Of a stretch of DNA of 64,000 nt, positions 26,766-39,800 are shown piece after piece. Under the pieces are notes generated by a model. It was given only the letters and a program-made list of their open reading frames with translations, was not told the DNA's origin and searched no databases. A program made the translations under genes and the position numbers. The stretch's first letter is position 1, and the number at the start of each line of letters is the position of its first letter. Source of the stretch: Aquiflexum lacus (GTDB taxonomy: Bacteria > Bacteroidota > Bacteroidia > Cytophagales > Cyclobacteriaceae); assembly GCF_015476655.1 (NCBI RefSeq), contig NZ_JABFHF010000011.1, positions 1-64,000 of the forward strand, written 5' to 3'.

Positions 26766-27651
26766 CATTCCGGATTACAAATATATCAAAGATGAAGTCC
26801 TTCGTTTGGGAGATTTTGAAAGCGGAGAAATAGAAGTCAAGAAATTTCCTGACGGGGAAAGATACCAAAGGATATTGACAGCAGTCAACGGTAGAGATGT
26901 AGTCCTGATCGGCGGTACGATTTCAGACAGTGATACCTTGGAAATATATGATTTGGCTTATGCTTTAATCAAGTATGGGGCAAGGTCAATCAGAATCATA
27001 TTTCCATATTTTGGCTATAGCACCATGGAAAGGGCTGTGAAAATAGGGGAGGTGGTCACTGCAAAATCCAGAGCGGTGATGTTTTCCTCATTACCCAGGA
27101 CCAGTTTGGGGAATTATTTTATTTTCTTTGACCTTCATTCAGAAGGAATTCCGCATTACTTTGAAGGTCAGGCATTAATCAGCCATGTATACTGTAAACC
27201 TATTGTAGTCAAAGCAGCAAGAGAATTGGCGGATGATGGTTTTGTTATGGCCTGTACTGATGCTGGCAGGGCCAAATGGGTAGAATCACTCGCAAATGAA
27301 ATGGGGGTAAATGCAGCCTTCGTGTTTAAAAGAAGAATTTCGGGAGAAGAAACCGAAGTGACCAGTATCTCTGCTGATGTGGCAGGCAAAGACGTGGTAA
27401 TTTATGATGATATGGTAAGGACAGGTGGCTCGTTGATCAATGCTGCCAAAGCTTACAAAGCTGCCGGCGCCAAGAAAATTTATACCATCACCACACATGG
27501 CTTGTTCAACAATGATGCGCTGAACAGAATTCAATCATCTGGGGTAATTGAAAAAGTGGTCTCTACAGATACACATCCAAATAGCATTGCCCTGAAATCA
27601 GATTTTCTTCAAGTTAAAAGTATTGCCGGATTGATTGTGGCGCAATTGTAA
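26740..27651 (+). CDS. Ribose-phosphate pyrophosphokinase, divergent form
   Basis: 303 residues. PRPP synthetase makes PRPP from ribose 5-phosphate and ATP. The PRPP loop VVIYDDMVRTGGSLINAA and the flexible-loop KRR (FVFKRRISGEE) are kept. The adenine-site motif differs: canonical FGYARQDR is FGYSTMER here, and DLHA is DLHS. It is therefore a divergent paralogue rather than the housekeeping enzyme type. It overlaps pncB by 26 bases and pncA lies 0.6 kb downstream, so it probably feeds PRPP to nicotinate salvage; use of another sugar donor such as ADP-ribose cannot be excluded. Confidence 0.85.
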   Translation: MTEKKVIFSIPDYKYIKDEVLRLGDFESGEIEVKKFPDGERYQRILTAVNGRDVVLIGGTISDSDTLEIYDLAYALIKYGARSIRIIFPYFGYSTMERAVKIGEVVTAKSRAVMFSSLPRTSLGNYFIFFDLHSEGIPHYFEGQALISHVYCKPIVVKAARELADDGFVMACTDAGRAKWVESLANEMGVNAAFVFKRRISGEETEVTSISADVAGKDVVIYDDMVRTGGSLINAAKAYKAAGAKKIYTITTHGLFNNDALNRIQSSGVIEKVVSTDTHPNSIALKSDFLQVKSIAGLIVAQL

Positions 27652-27687
27652 CAAAAATTTAAACAGAAAGACTTTAGATTTCGACTT

Positions 27688-27894
27688 TTATCCTTCCTTA
27701 TCTTCTCCATTCATCCAAATGGCGATACCTGCAATCAAGATTATGCCTCCTAAAACAATAGCCAGATTGAGATTTCTTTGTGTTTTTTGGGCTTTTTGCA
27801 AATAAGTAGAACCCAAGCCTTTCTTAGCTATAAATCCCTCAATTTTCTCAATACGAGCTTCTAATTCCTCTTTTGCTTTTCTGGTTATTTCCAT
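27688..27894 (-). CDS. Small coiled-coil membrane protein
   Basis: 68 residues. A charged helical N-terminus (MEITRKAKEELEARIEKIEG) that could form a short coiled coil, a linker, then one hydrophobic helix (LNLAIVLGGIILIAGIAIWM) and an acidic end. It is a tail-anchored layout with the N-terminus likely cytoplasmic. No family recognised. It stands alone on the minus strand between the pncB-prs pair and pncA. Confidence 0.65.
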   Translation of the reverse strand: MEITRKAKEELEARIEKIEGFIAKKGLGSTYLQKAQKTQRNLNLAIVLGGIILIAGIAIWMNGEDKEG

Positions 27895-28248
27895 GATAAT
27901 TTTATTTTTTTAAGTTGTCATTCAGCTTTATCAACTGATATCCAAAGAAAATAGTTCTGATTTTGGCTGATAATCTGGTTTGGTTTAATCATTAAAATCT
28001 AGGAATAGGATATGGTTTCGGGCCAACCATATTATTTTTAGAGTTGGATAACTGAATGCATTTGGGGTCTATTGTTCTCTGAAATTATTGTAAAAAATTA
28101 AAATCCGGGGTGTTAAATCCAGTCTCATTTTATCACATTTTGATGACAGGGTAAACCTGGCCTCATAAGGCATCTGAACTTTCCTCTTGTCATTCCAGCA
28201 AAAATCCACAATTTTGAAAACAGGTTATAGTTTCTAAATTCATTTGCC
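27895..28248. other. Gene-free AT-rich gap before pncA
   Basis: No open frame with coding character, no strong hairpin and no good copy of the repeat families is visible. It must hold the promoters of pncA (+) and of the 68-residue membrane protein (-), but I could not place them. Confidence 0.5.
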
Positions 28249-28872
28249 ATGAAAACAAAAGCATTAATAATAGTCGATGTCCAAAATGATTTTCTTCCCG
28301 GAGGAGCCTTAGCGGTAAAGGATGGGGATAAAATCATACCCATCATCAATGATTTACAAAAGGAATTTGATTTTATAGTGGCTACCCAAGATTGGCACCC
28401 CTCAAATCATGGGAGTTTTGCTGACAATCATGAAGGGAAAGAAATAGGGGAGTTCATTGACTTGAACGGTATAAATCAGATCCTGTGGCCGGTACATTGT
28501 GTACAGGGTTCATTTGGGGCTGAGTTTCATAAAGATCTCAAAAGAGATAATTGGAAAGCAATCTTTCAAAAAGGCTCAAATCCGCTTGTTGATTCCTACA
28601 GTGGTTTTTTTGACAATAACAAACAAGGTGATACAGGTCTTTCAGATTATCTGAAAACCCAAGGAATAAAAGAGGTTTTTATTTGTGGATTGGCAACTGA
28701 TTACTGTGTGAAGTTCACTGTTTTTGATGCTGTCGCGGAAGGTTTTAAAACTTTTCTTATTTCTGATGCCACAAAAGCTGTTAATATTCATCCAAATGAT
28801 TATGATATTGCGCTAGAGCAGATGAAGGACATAGGCGCTGCTATTATTCATAGCGGATCCGTTCACAAATAA
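28249..28872 (+). CDS. pncA: Nicotinamidase (pyrazinamidase)
   Basis: 207 residues of the cysteine hydrolase family; it converts nicotinamide to nicotinate and ammonia. The catalytic triad is D10 (IIVDVQNDF), K108 (IFQKGSNP) and C153 (ICGLATDYCVKFTVFDA). The metal site is ATQDWHPSNHGSFA (D48, H50, H54). Its product is the substrate of PncB, encoded 1.5 kb upstream, so both Preiss-Handler entry enzymes are within 4 kb. Confidence 0.95.
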   Translation: MKTKALIIVDVQNDFLPGGALAVKDGDKIIPIINDLQKEFDFIVATQDWHPSNHGSFADNHEGKEIGEFIDLNGINQILWPVHCVQGSFGAEFHKDLKRDNWKAIFQKGSNPLVDSYSGFFDNNKQGDTGLSDYLKTQGIKEVFICGLATDYCVKFTVFDAVAEGFKTFLISDATKAVNIHPNDYDIALEQMKDIGAAIIHSGSVHK

Positions 28873-28942
28873 AAAGGTGATAAAACGCACAAATTCACCT
28901 TTATTGCTTCCGTAAGTTTGCCCAAAATCTAGATTAAAAAAA

Positions 28943-29713
28943 ATGAAAAAAGCATTTTCCATTTCTTCAATCATACTTATTGCTTTATTATTTATAAATC
29001 AAAGGGCATTTTCCCAGAACGACAGAGACAGTGAAAATAATCAAATTGGATGGTATGCCTTCTTCATGAATTACAAACTTGATGATAAATGGAGTGTTCA
29101 TGGGGAGTTTCAATGGCGAAGGATAGATATAGTATCTGCACCTCAGCAGAATCTTTATAGGACAGGTATAAATTATAAACTTCATCCACAAGTAGTTGCC
29201 AGGGTGGGTTATGCTTTTGCAGATACATTTAATTATGGCACTGAACCACTCGCAGGAAACGCAATCAGATTTCCTGAACATAGAATTTATCAAATGATCA
29301 CGATTACCAATCCAATTGGGAAATTAGGGCTTTCACATCGATTTATGTTGGAACAAAGATGGGTAGGCAGAAGCTTGGACCCCAATGCGACAAGCCATGA
29401 TGAGTATGTGTATATGAACAGGATGAGATATATGTTTCGTATGGATATTCCTTTGAAGGGAAACACATTGGACAATCATGAGCCTTACCTGGCTTTTTAT
29501 GATGAGATTTTTATCGGATTTGGAAAAAATGTAAACCAAAATGTATTTGACCAAAACAGGATTGGGTTATTGGCTGGATACAGATTTTCAGAAACTGCAA
29601 GGATTGAAGGCGGTTATCTCAATCAGACCGTACAGTTTGGAAGATTGGTAAATGGAAGGAATTATTTTCAGTTCAACCAAGGCCTTATAATAATGACTTA
29701 TTTGAATTTTTGA
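28943..29713 (+). CDS. DUF2490 outer-membrane protein
   Basis: 256 residues. Signal peptide MKKAFSISSIILIALLFINQ ending near RAFSQ, then the DUF2490 pattern NQIGWYAFFMNYKLDDKWSV, QWRRIDIVSAPQQNLYRTGI and a run of amphipathic strands ending YFQFNQGLIIMTYLNF, with a terminal phenylalanine typical of outer-membrane barrels. Function unknown. It is 70 bases behind pncA and convergent with the porP-like gene, with only ten bases between stop codons. Confidence 0.85.
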   Translation: MKKAFSISSIILIALLFINQRAFSQNDRDSENNQIGWYAFFMNYKLDDKWSVHGEFQWRRIDIVSAPQQNLYRTGINYKLHPQVVARVGYAFADTFNYGTEPLAGNAIRFPEHRIYQMITITNPIGKLGLSHRFMLEQRWVGRSLDPNATSHDEYVYMNRMRYMFRMDIPLKGNTLDNHEPYLAFYDEIFIGFGKNVNQNVFDQNRIGLLAGYRFSETARIEGGYLNQTVQFGRLVNGRNYFQFNQGLIIMTYLNF

Positions 29714-29723
29714 TTTGAAATTT

Positions 29724-30749
29724 TTAAAATCTAAAGCAAGGAATAATGGTACTTCTTCTGTTCCGTTGATTGGGATCACCGAAAAGGAAAGAATATCTAA
29801 TGGATATTTCATGAGCCCCTCCTGAGCTCCTAAGAGCAAGTTTTGACATGGTCATATCAAAGCTGTACCCAATATCCAATCCACTTTCCAAGGTCAAACC
29901 TACCAAGGCTACAATTGCCTCGTTGTTCGGTAAAGCGTATTTTACCGGAAAACCCCGATACCATGCACCCACTACCAAAGGCTGTATGAAAAACTGGGCT
30001 CCGATATCCAACTGATTGAAAGGATCCTGATGTTTGTAATTGAATGCAAGCATCACTGCCCGTTCCTGACGGGAGTTGCTGTAAAAGTTGTTGATCAATC
30101 CCTCTCCCAAATCGATTTTTATTCCACCATGGGCGGATAACTTCAGTGGCAACCTGCTGAAATTCCCATCAATGAATGAAGTGTTTGGTTGGGTAAGGTG
30201 ATGTCCTGAAATACCTATCCATGCAGTTTGGGTATGAAAAAGCATTCCAAAATTGTAGTCCATAAACCTGTGCCTGTAATCATCTCCAAAAAATTCACCA
30301 CTGAAATCGTCAACTGTACCCCTTTGGATGTCAAGTTGAGACCCATAAATTAAATCTCCAAAATAGGCATCTCGGGAAATATAACTTGCCTGCCCACCAA
30401 ATCTTAGAAATGAATCAAAACCAAGACGAAGCCTATAGGAATAAGTAAGTCCAACTTCGTTGGTGCTCAATCTAGCTTGACTTTCTCTGTTTCCATTGAA
30501 AATCATCCCTATACCACTATTGATATCAAACATATAGTGATCGATATAAGCTGAATATGAATTGAATGATTGGTCAAGACCGGGCCATTGGTTCCTGTAG
30601 TTGGCACCAATACGAGTGAGTTCCGATGCACCGGTAAAAGCCGGGTTCAGATAAAGCGGAGCCGCATAGAATTGCGAAAACTGAACATCCTGACCCCATA
30701 CAGGGGTTAGTAGGATGATGGACAAAATTAAGGTTAAAATCTTTTTCAT
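29724..30749 (-). CDS. PorP/SprF family type IX secretion membrane protein
   Basis: 341 residues with signal peptide (MKKILTLILSIILLTPVWGQ). The PorP/SprF start DVQFSQFYAAPLYLNPAFTG, then NYRNQWPGLDQSFNSYSAYID is diagnostic. SprF-like proteins are outer-membrane barrels encoded right behind an sprB-like adhesin gene; they help secrete or anchor the giant adhesin through the type IX system using its type B C-terminal domain. That arrangement is seen here: the adhesin gene ends 130 bases upstream on the same strand. The C-terminus SIRYSFLFGDPNQRNRRS is somewhat extended and basic. Confidence 0.92.
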   Translation of the reverse strand: MKKILTLILSIILLTPVWGQDVQFSQFYAAPLYLNPAFTGASELTRIGANYRNQWPGLDQSFNSYSAYIDHYMFDINSGIGMIFNGNRESQARLSTNEVGLTYSYRLRLGFDSFLRFGGQASYISRDAYFGDLIYGSQLDIQRGTVDDFSGEFFGDDYRHRFMDYNFGMLFHTQTAWIGISGHHLTQPNTSFIDGNFSRLPLKLSAHGGIKIDLGEGLINNFYSNSRQERAVMLAFNYKHQDPFNQLDIGAQFFIQPLVVGAWYRGFPVKYALPNNEAIVALVGLTLESGLDIGYSFDMTMSKLALRSSGGAHEISIRYSFLFGDPNQRNRRSTIIPCFRF

Positions 30750-30879
30750 AGGGCGATTGAAGAGTTAAGACCGACCGTTTATATTTTTTATATTGGACTG
30801 TTAAATCATTGCTGTAGCATTTACTTTTAATGATGTTTCCTATTAGTGAATGGACATTGGAGGTTAACCCTAGGTCATT

Positions 30880-33800
30880 TTATAGAACCAGGGTAAACAC
30901 TCCTGTTTTACTTCCTTTTTCACCGTCTACTGCTTTGAATATTATTTTATATACATAATTTCCATTTGGACTGATTCTACCGTTTAGTCTGCCATCCCAT
31001 CCTGCGTCTTCCTGACTATATGCTGAATAAATGAGTTCACCCCATTTGTTGAAAATGTGCATTTCAAAATCTTCTATTCCGCGCATTTTGGGAATAAATG
31101 TGTCATTCAATCCATCATCATTTGGAGTAAATGCATTAGGCACAAGAATTCTATAGGATGCAACCACCTCTACTTCTATTTGTGTTTGGGATACACAACC
31201 CAACGCATCAAAAGTCATCAGTGAAATGGTGTAAGTGCCCGGTTTGGAATAGGTATGCATTGGGTTCTGTTCGTTGCTCTTGGTGCCATCACCAAAATCC
31301 CATTCCCAAGCAATCACCTCTCCAAAGGTTTCATCATGGAATTGAACTGGATCGTTGACAAGAATTTCACCTTGAATTCCGATAGAAATCACTGTATAAG
31401 TAAAGTCTGCATCTGTAAAAGCTACAGGCATTTCTACATACCTTTCTACCTCGACCATACAGCCGTTGGCATCAATAACAGTTACTTTGATTTGCCCATC
31501 CTCATAGAAGTTGGATTCCTCCACTCCTTGATCTCCATTGTTCCAGAAAATATCATAATCTTCTGTACCTCCTGTGATGGTTACCCATGCTACTCCTGTA
31601 AGTTCTCTGGTTTCACAGTTTACATCGAATCTTGTAAACAATCTGGCTTCCAATAATTCGGGTTGTTCAATCTCAAATGTTTCGACCTGAACACAGCCAT
31701 TGTCATCCACAATCCTTACAGTGTAAGTTCCGGCACCGAGATTGGATCTATTGAGCGTTTCCAATTGATCGTTGTCACTCCAGCTAATCCTGTAAGGCTG
31801 TATTCCGCCCATAATGTTGATATTGATTGCGCCATCCTGATCTCCAAAACAAGAAAGCATTGCTGTGTGTGTGCCATCTATAACCAATGGGTCAGGCTCA
31901 GATACTACATAAGTATTTCCTGTAGAGCAACCTGCACGGTCAGTCACAACCACGCTGTATGTGCCAGGTGCAAGATTCCTCAAGATTCTGCTATTGGCGC
32001 CATTTGACCATCTGTAAGTATATGGTGCGGTGCCTCCAGATACATTCAAGGAAATGATTCCTCTATTATCTCCGGCGCATTTACTGTCCTCAACTGTACC
32101 TCTTACATCTAAAATTGTAGGTTCCTGTATATTGTATGCAGCCGTGGTAATACATCCAAGAGAATCTTCTACTATAACTGTGTATACTCCTGCGACCAAT
32201 CCCGAGGCAAAAGTCTGATCCTGTAATCCATGGCTCCAATTGATTTTGAATGGAGCTTTGCCACCATTGATACCAATATCTATGGATCCGTCATTGCCAC
32301 CAAAACAGGAGACTGCATTTATAGATAAGAGTGAAATTCTCAGGTTTAATGGTGGAGCTATTTCGAAATCCTCGGTTGTGGTACAGCCATTTCTATCAGT
32401 AACAGTCAAAGAATAATTTCCAGGTAAAAGGTCTGTTATGGTTGATGTAGTTGCGCCATTTGACCATTGGAACCTGTAGGGTCCCATTCCACCAGTGACT
32501 GTAGCACTGACCTCTCCTCGCTCACCATTTGTACAGATAGCAAACTTGCCGTCAAGTTCAATCTCTAGGGGAGAGGTTGGAGGTGGTACGGTGTATGTTC
32601 CTTCTGTCACGCAACCATTGGCATCTGTGACCTCTACTGTATAAGATCCCGGAGCAATGTTCAAGAGGTCTTTGGTAGTAGCTCCATTTGACCAGGCATA
32701 GGTATAAGGCGCTGTTCCACCGGTTACGGTGATAATCAATTCTGGTACATCAGTGAAAAGGCAAAGTTCCACGGAGCTTAGCCCTGTGACGGTCAATGCT
32801 TCAGCAGGTTCTGTGATCGTATAGGCAATACTTTCAAAACAAGAGTTTTCATCAATGACAAAAACCGTGTATACACCCGCTCTGAGGCCACTGATTTCAG
32901 GTCCGGTCATTCCATTGCTCCATTGTATAGTATATGCTCCTTGTCCACCGGAGATATTGAGTTTGATAGCTCCATCATCTCCAAACTTACAGGACACATT
33001 GTCTATAGTTTCCACTTCCACAACAAGTGGTTGAGGTTCGGTTATTTCAAAGGTTTCCATGATCATACAACCTTTGCTGTCCGTGACATTTACAGTATAG
33101 GAACCCCCGGATTTACCATTGATGTTTCTTGTGTTTTCACCAGATGACCAAGAATATGTATATGGGGCAGTGCCACCGGTTACAATAAGGTCTATACTTC
33201 CATTTCCTTCAAATGCACATCGGACATTGGTGATGATAGGGTTAAGTGCCAATGGTTCGGCAGGTTGGGGAACCATAAATTCTCTAAAAAGCTCACAGCC
33301 AAGTTGATCAGTGATGGTAGCCCTATAAATCCCTGCAATTAGGTTGTTAGCAGTCAAACCTGTTCCAACTTGCTCTCCAGTGTCCTTATTGGTCCAGACC
33401 ACGGAGAAATTGCCATTACCTCCACTGATATCCAGATTGATTGAACCATCATTTCCTCCAAAACAGCTAACAGGGTTTACGTTATCCACGATGAGAATTG
33501 GATCAGGTTGGGTTATGATCAAGTTGTCTCTGATGATACATCCATTGGCATCTGTAACCACAACTTCATAATTTCCCGGCGCTAATCCAGTGCGATTTGC
33601 TGAAGTAATGCCATCTGACCATCTGATAGTATAAGGTGCTGTACCTCCAGTCACAATAACTTCCGCCTGTCCATTACCTGCGGCATAACAGCTGACATTG
33701 ATAGTGCTGATGGCAAGATTCAATGGTGTAGGTTGGCTTATTTTTATTTCTTTTACAGGAGAAATACATCCATTGGCATCCATGATATAAACCATGTATG

Positions 33801-36800
33801 TATTTGGTCTTAAGCCTGAAACCGTGAGATTGGGATATTGGATACCATCAATGATCAATGTATATCCGGGATTACCACCTGTGCCCTGAACAGAAATACT
33901 TCCATTTTGAGCCCCGAAGCAAGTCACGTCTGTGAAGCTAAAAGTGAAATCAACGGGAGTAGTGTCCAGAATCTCGAAATCTTCAGTAGCCTCACAATTG
34001 TTTTCATCCAAAACCAAAACTGTATAAACGCCTGCAGGGACCCCAGAGAGGTTCTTGTTGGTACCAACCAGCTGGTTGCTTGCATTGAACCATTGATAAG
34101 TGTAGACACCTGAACCACCTGAAATGTTGATTTTTATTTCTCCATCCGATCCTTGGTAACAACTGATATCAATGATTTCCTCAGTGAAGATTTCAATTGG
34201 TGTCGGATTGAGAATGTTGATTGTTTTGGACCATTCACAGCCTTTGCTATCAACGACCCTTATTTCATAAGTTCCAGGAAGGACATTGTCAAATATGATC
34301 AAACCGTCAGCGGCAACAGTGTATTCCACAGCATTCAGATAGGCCAAATAGCCCCCATTACCACCTGATATCTGTAATTCAATATCAGACAAGTCATCTG
34401 TGCACAAAACTTCTTCCATGAAATTGACTGTTGCGCTAAGGGCGGCTGCAGGTTGTTCTATTTCAATTTGAATGGTTTCGGATCTGCATGTTCCACTCAA
34501 TGCAAAGGCATTATAGGTTCCGGCGGGAAGGTTGCTGACGGTGTTTCCAGCGATTTCAGCACCATTAAAGAAGATTCTGTAATTGGTGAATGCACCACCG
34601 GAAGGTATAAATTCTACTGAACCATCTGATCCTCCAAAACAGGAAACATCTGTAGGGCTACCTAACAATACAACCGGTTGAGGTTGGCTGATGATAAGGG
34701 TTTCAGAAATATCTGCGCATCCACCGTCTGAAACAACATAAGTGTAATGACCTGCAATTAGGCCGGAAAGCGTGGTTTTGTCATCAGAACCTGCTATTGG
34801 ATTGAAAGTCACACCATCTTCAGAATATGTCCATGTAATGGAATATGGTCTATTACCGCCCGTAATCTGTAGATTGATTTCAGATGTGTCACCAAAGCAA
34901 AGGATAGGAGTGAAATTTGCATTGGTTTGCAGTGGAAGTGGTTGTCCTAGGGTTTTGGGTGGGATATTTATTGTACAGCCATTTGCGTCAACCGCAGAGA
35001 AATTATAGGCTAAATTGGCATTTAAACCAGTGAAAGTTATCAATTCATCCTCATTAGCATTATAAGTATTGCCTTGGAAAGTGATGACGTATGGAGCAGT
35101 TCCTCCGGTCAAGGATAATGATATGGTACCATCACCAGATTCAAAACAACTTAAATCTTCAGATGTGTAATCCTTAAGACTTAAAGGAGCGGCAGGTTGA
35201 GCCATGTTAATGACAACATCTTCAGAAATACATCCTTTTGTGTTGTCCACTGCATATACAAGATAACTTCCAACTTTAGCCTGAAATTGATTTCCAAAAA
35301 TCTGGCTTCCATTCACGAAATAGGTGAAGTTTGTAGATGTACCGGAAGTTGCCTGTAGGGTTACCAAGGCAGATTCTCCATAGCAGAGGATGTCCTCTGC
35401 GACAAATGACAAGGTGACTGCTGTGCCATCAGCAATGGTGATGGTATCTGAAATCACATTACAATTATTCTGCTCAGAAACTGTATATCTATATTCTCCT
35501 GCGTCAACATTATTTAATCTTTTTGTATCTGTCGGAAGTGTTTCCCATGTACTGGTTGCCACATTGAATTTTTCCCACAGATAGGTATATGGTTGAGTTC
35601 CACCAACTGGTGTCAATTCAATAAAAGTTGCACCGCCCTCGCATAAAATAATACCTGAATCAACAGTAAGGTTAAGTGCCGCAGGCTGGGTGATATTAAC
35701 CACTGTGCTGCTTTGACATTCATCATTCAAATCCCATATTTCCAAGGTATAGGCACCTTGAACAAGACCTGAAAAGGTATAGGCAATTTCTGCATCGAGG
35801 TTTGGTAAATTCAATGGAGTACCGGAAGCAGGTGTCAATACTGCTCTATACTGTGGCCTTCCTCCGATAATTTCAAATTGAATCTCACCATTATTGCCAC
35901 CAAAGCAGTCTACATTGGTAATGGCCAGGTTAGTGATTTCAAGTGGTCTTTCAGGTTGGGTTAAAGTAACCATCATAGGATCAGATGGACAACCCTCGTT
36001 GTCTACGATCCTGATCTGATAGTTTCCTGGGGCCACATTGAAGAAAGAAGTCTGATTCCCCTGACTCACGCCATTGATGAAGACTGTAAATGTTCGGCCT
36101 CCCTGAACTATTGGGCTGAGGATTTCGATGATACCGTCATTGGCACCAAAACAAGAAATGTCTTGAGAGGTAACATTAAACTGTGGTTTGGTAATCGGTA
36201 CGATGGTAAAGGTTCCTGTGATTTCTGGACAAGTTTGATTTTCTACTGTCCAAGTGTAATCACCTGCCAATAATTCATCAAATACAAAAGTTCCGGTATC
36301 TTCATTGGTAAATGACTTGCTATATCCATTAGAGGATGTAACCAAAATATTTTTACCAATAGAGCCTCCTGTAACCGCCAAAGTAAACGATCCAAAGTCA
36401 TCGATACATACCGGTTGAACGACAGTGGGTGTTGCGACAGGCTGATTGGGTTGATTGATAACATAATCAGGAGATTCAATGATACAAGAGCTTGCATAAG
36501 TGATCTCCATATAGTAAGTACCGGCAATCAATGCTCCTAAACTGGTTTCGTTAATAGGTACCTTTCCTCCAACAGTTGTTCTCCTGTACCACTGATAGGT
36601 AATACCGGAAGTGTCACCATAAAGGTCAAACCTGATGGCTCCATCGCCACCTCCAAAACAGGAAACATCTTTTTCTACTTCTGCATCAAAAATCGGAGGG
36701 TTGGGTTGGTCTATAGTGATTGTTGAAAAATCCTCACAGCCAGCTGAATCCGTCACCCTGACATCATAATTACCTACAGCGAGCCCTGATAATATCGAAT

Positions 36801-39800
36801 TGGTAACGACTTCCCATACTCCACCTATTAAAATATAGTAGGTGTATGTTGGAACACCACCAGAAGCAGAAAGGAATAAGATACCAGTTTCACCAACGCA
36901 GGTAGCATCCTGAGGACTGGTGAATAATTGAAGTGGACTTTTTGGGCCGGGAACGCTGTACGTCTCAGAGACCATACAAGCACCTGATAAACTATATTCT
37001 ACCCTATAAAATCCAGGAGTAAGATTACTGACAATATTTTGATTTTCAGCGATTACTGTGTTTGTCGCTTGATCGATCCACCTGCTGTAACTTAATCCAG
37101 GAACCCATCCGACAAAATCTACTTCAATTGAAGCATCATTGAAATTACATGATGGTTCCAGTATTTCTACCAAATTGATTGCCAATGGGTCAGGCTGAAT
37201 GATTTCAATATCTTCAAGTCTTGTTTCACAACCATTGGCATCTCTGACAGTAACACTGTAGAATCCTGCGGCCAGGTTGGAAGGATTTTGATTGATAAAT
37301 CCATGGTCCCAGTTAAAGAAATATATCCCCGATCCACCTGTTACGTTGATGGTGATTCTACCATCATTTCTACCGAAACAGGAAACATCTTCTTTGCTGA
37401 TTAAGGAAACTTGAAGTGGGGCAGGCGCAGTAAGGTCAATGATTCTTTCATTGGAACATCCATTAGAATCTGTGACAATGACCTTATAAGTACCGGCACT
37501 GATATTTGAAAGTGTTTGTGTCGTTCCGGAAACAGGAATATAAACCCCAGGAATATCTTCTTTTTCCCATGCAATGGTATAACCTGGATTTCCACCGCCT
37601 ACCTGAATTTCAATTCTGCCATCCAAAGAATCATGACATTTAGGCTCAACCCTGTTAAGTAAATTGATGACAATTCCGCTTGGTGGCTGACTGATCAGAA
37701 TATCAGTTAACTCTTCCCAACATCCATTTTCATCTGTAACCCTCACATTATACAGTCCTGCTGCAAGGCCATTGACATTTTTCTGAGAGGAAGTATATCC
37801 AGATGGTCCTGTCCACTCAAATGTATAAGTACCTGTGCCACCGTCAACAGCAATATTGATAGCCCCGGTATTTTCTCCAAAGCAAAGAACATTTAAAGGC
37901 GGTCCATCCAAAGCCAAAGTCAGTTCAGGGGTTGGCGGAATGATGATGGTCTGCTGGACAAAGCAGGAATTGTTTCCTAAATCATAAACCTTAACGGTAT
38001 ATTGTCCAGGACCTCTGTTCACCAGATTCTTATCCGTAGAAATGACAGATGAGAAATTACCCGCCACATACCATTCTACACCGAGATTTCCGGTACCTCC
38101 TGAAATTTCAATATTGATACTGCCATTGCTTTGTCCAAAACAGGTTTCTGGGGTGATGACTATATCTGTGATATTGATAGGTGGGAGTGAGGTGACATCG
38201 AAATTTAAATTTGGAACCACACAACCATTGGCATCTCGGATTTCCACAAAGTAATCATTTGCGGCCCCCAATCCATTAATAGTGACATCACCAAATGATG
38301 TTGTCGAGAAGGCGCCGCCATTCAAGGCATAAGAATAAGGTGCGGTACCTCCAGAAATGGTAAAGCTTACGGAACCGGTCAATTCTCCAAAGCAGGCTAC
38401 ATCTACTACAACGGGAGGAGTTACCTCAAGTGGAGCAGGTTCATTCACGGTATAGTCCTTAAAAATTGTACAACCGTTTTCGTCGGTGATGATTATCTTA
38501 TAGACTCCGCCCGAAAGGTTAGATAGATTCAATGTTGTCTGTCCCGTGATGTCTTCAAATGTTCCGGAAACTTCTTTTTGCCATTGGAAAGAAAGAACAC
38601 CCGTTCCACCACTTGCAGTAAGACCTGAAATTGACCCATTGCCATCTCCTGCACATAAAAGATGGTTGATCGCCAAATTATTTTCATTGAGGCTAATCTG
38701 CGGAGGATTGACAATATCCACAAATTCAGTAATGCTACAGTTTCCACCATAAAGGATACTTACCTCATATTGTCCCGCGGGCAAATTATTAAAAATAACA
38801 TCATTTCCACTTTGGGTTTCTCCATTTACCGTAACGGTAAAGCTGATGGTATTGTCTGCTATTTCAACCCTGATACTACCATCATTCCCACCAAAACAAG
38901 AAGGGTTAACAGGGGTATAGATCACCCCCGGAGCATCAGGGACAGGTACTACAATGGTATAAATCTCCTCACAACCCTCTGCATCTCTTACTGTCACGGT
39001 GTTTGTTCCGGCGGGTAAATTGTAAGCAGTGGCAGTTGTTTCGCCATTGCTCCAAAGGTAAGTGTAACTACCCCAACCTCCTGTAATATCGAAAACCCTT
39101 GCAGATCCGTCATTGGCACCGGCACAACCTAGACCATTCAACAATTCAATATCTCCCTCTATGGGTCCGGGAGGTCCTTGTATGGTTGTATCCAAAACAA
39201 TTGAACAGCCGCCACTATCCGTTACAGTTACGGAGTAGTTTCCAGGTGCAAGGTTTGAGGCTGTTCTACCAGTTTGTCCATTGCTCCACAAATAAGTAAA
39301 AGGGCCGCCCCATCCGCCTGATCTGTTTACCCGCGCTGTACCATTAGCCTGTCCAAAACAGGTAACTGAGGTAGTTGTAATTGAACCGATAAACGGACTT
39401 GAAGGGCCCGTCACATTAATTTGATAGGTTAAAGTACATTCAGGGTAGTCTCCACCTCCATGTTTAACAATAATAGTATGAAGTCCTGGTCCAAATCCTG
39501 TAAATGTTCTTTGTCCTGTAGTTGCTCCAATAGCTACACTTTGACCACTAATAGCTGTGGTTCCGTCCGGTCTAATGATGTCTACAAGGATATTTGCAGG
39601 CGGAAAAGGGAAACCCATAAATAGCCTGTTTACTTGTAATGAAATTGTACCATCAGTTTCCCCAAAACAGGTAATACCGGTAGAAGAGGGGGTTATTGCA
39701 AGTAAAGTTTCGTTTGCGATACTAAAAACAAGTTCCTCAGGGCAATTCTCCAATCTAAATTGGTCTATAATTTCAAGGACATAATCACCTGCCGCTAATT

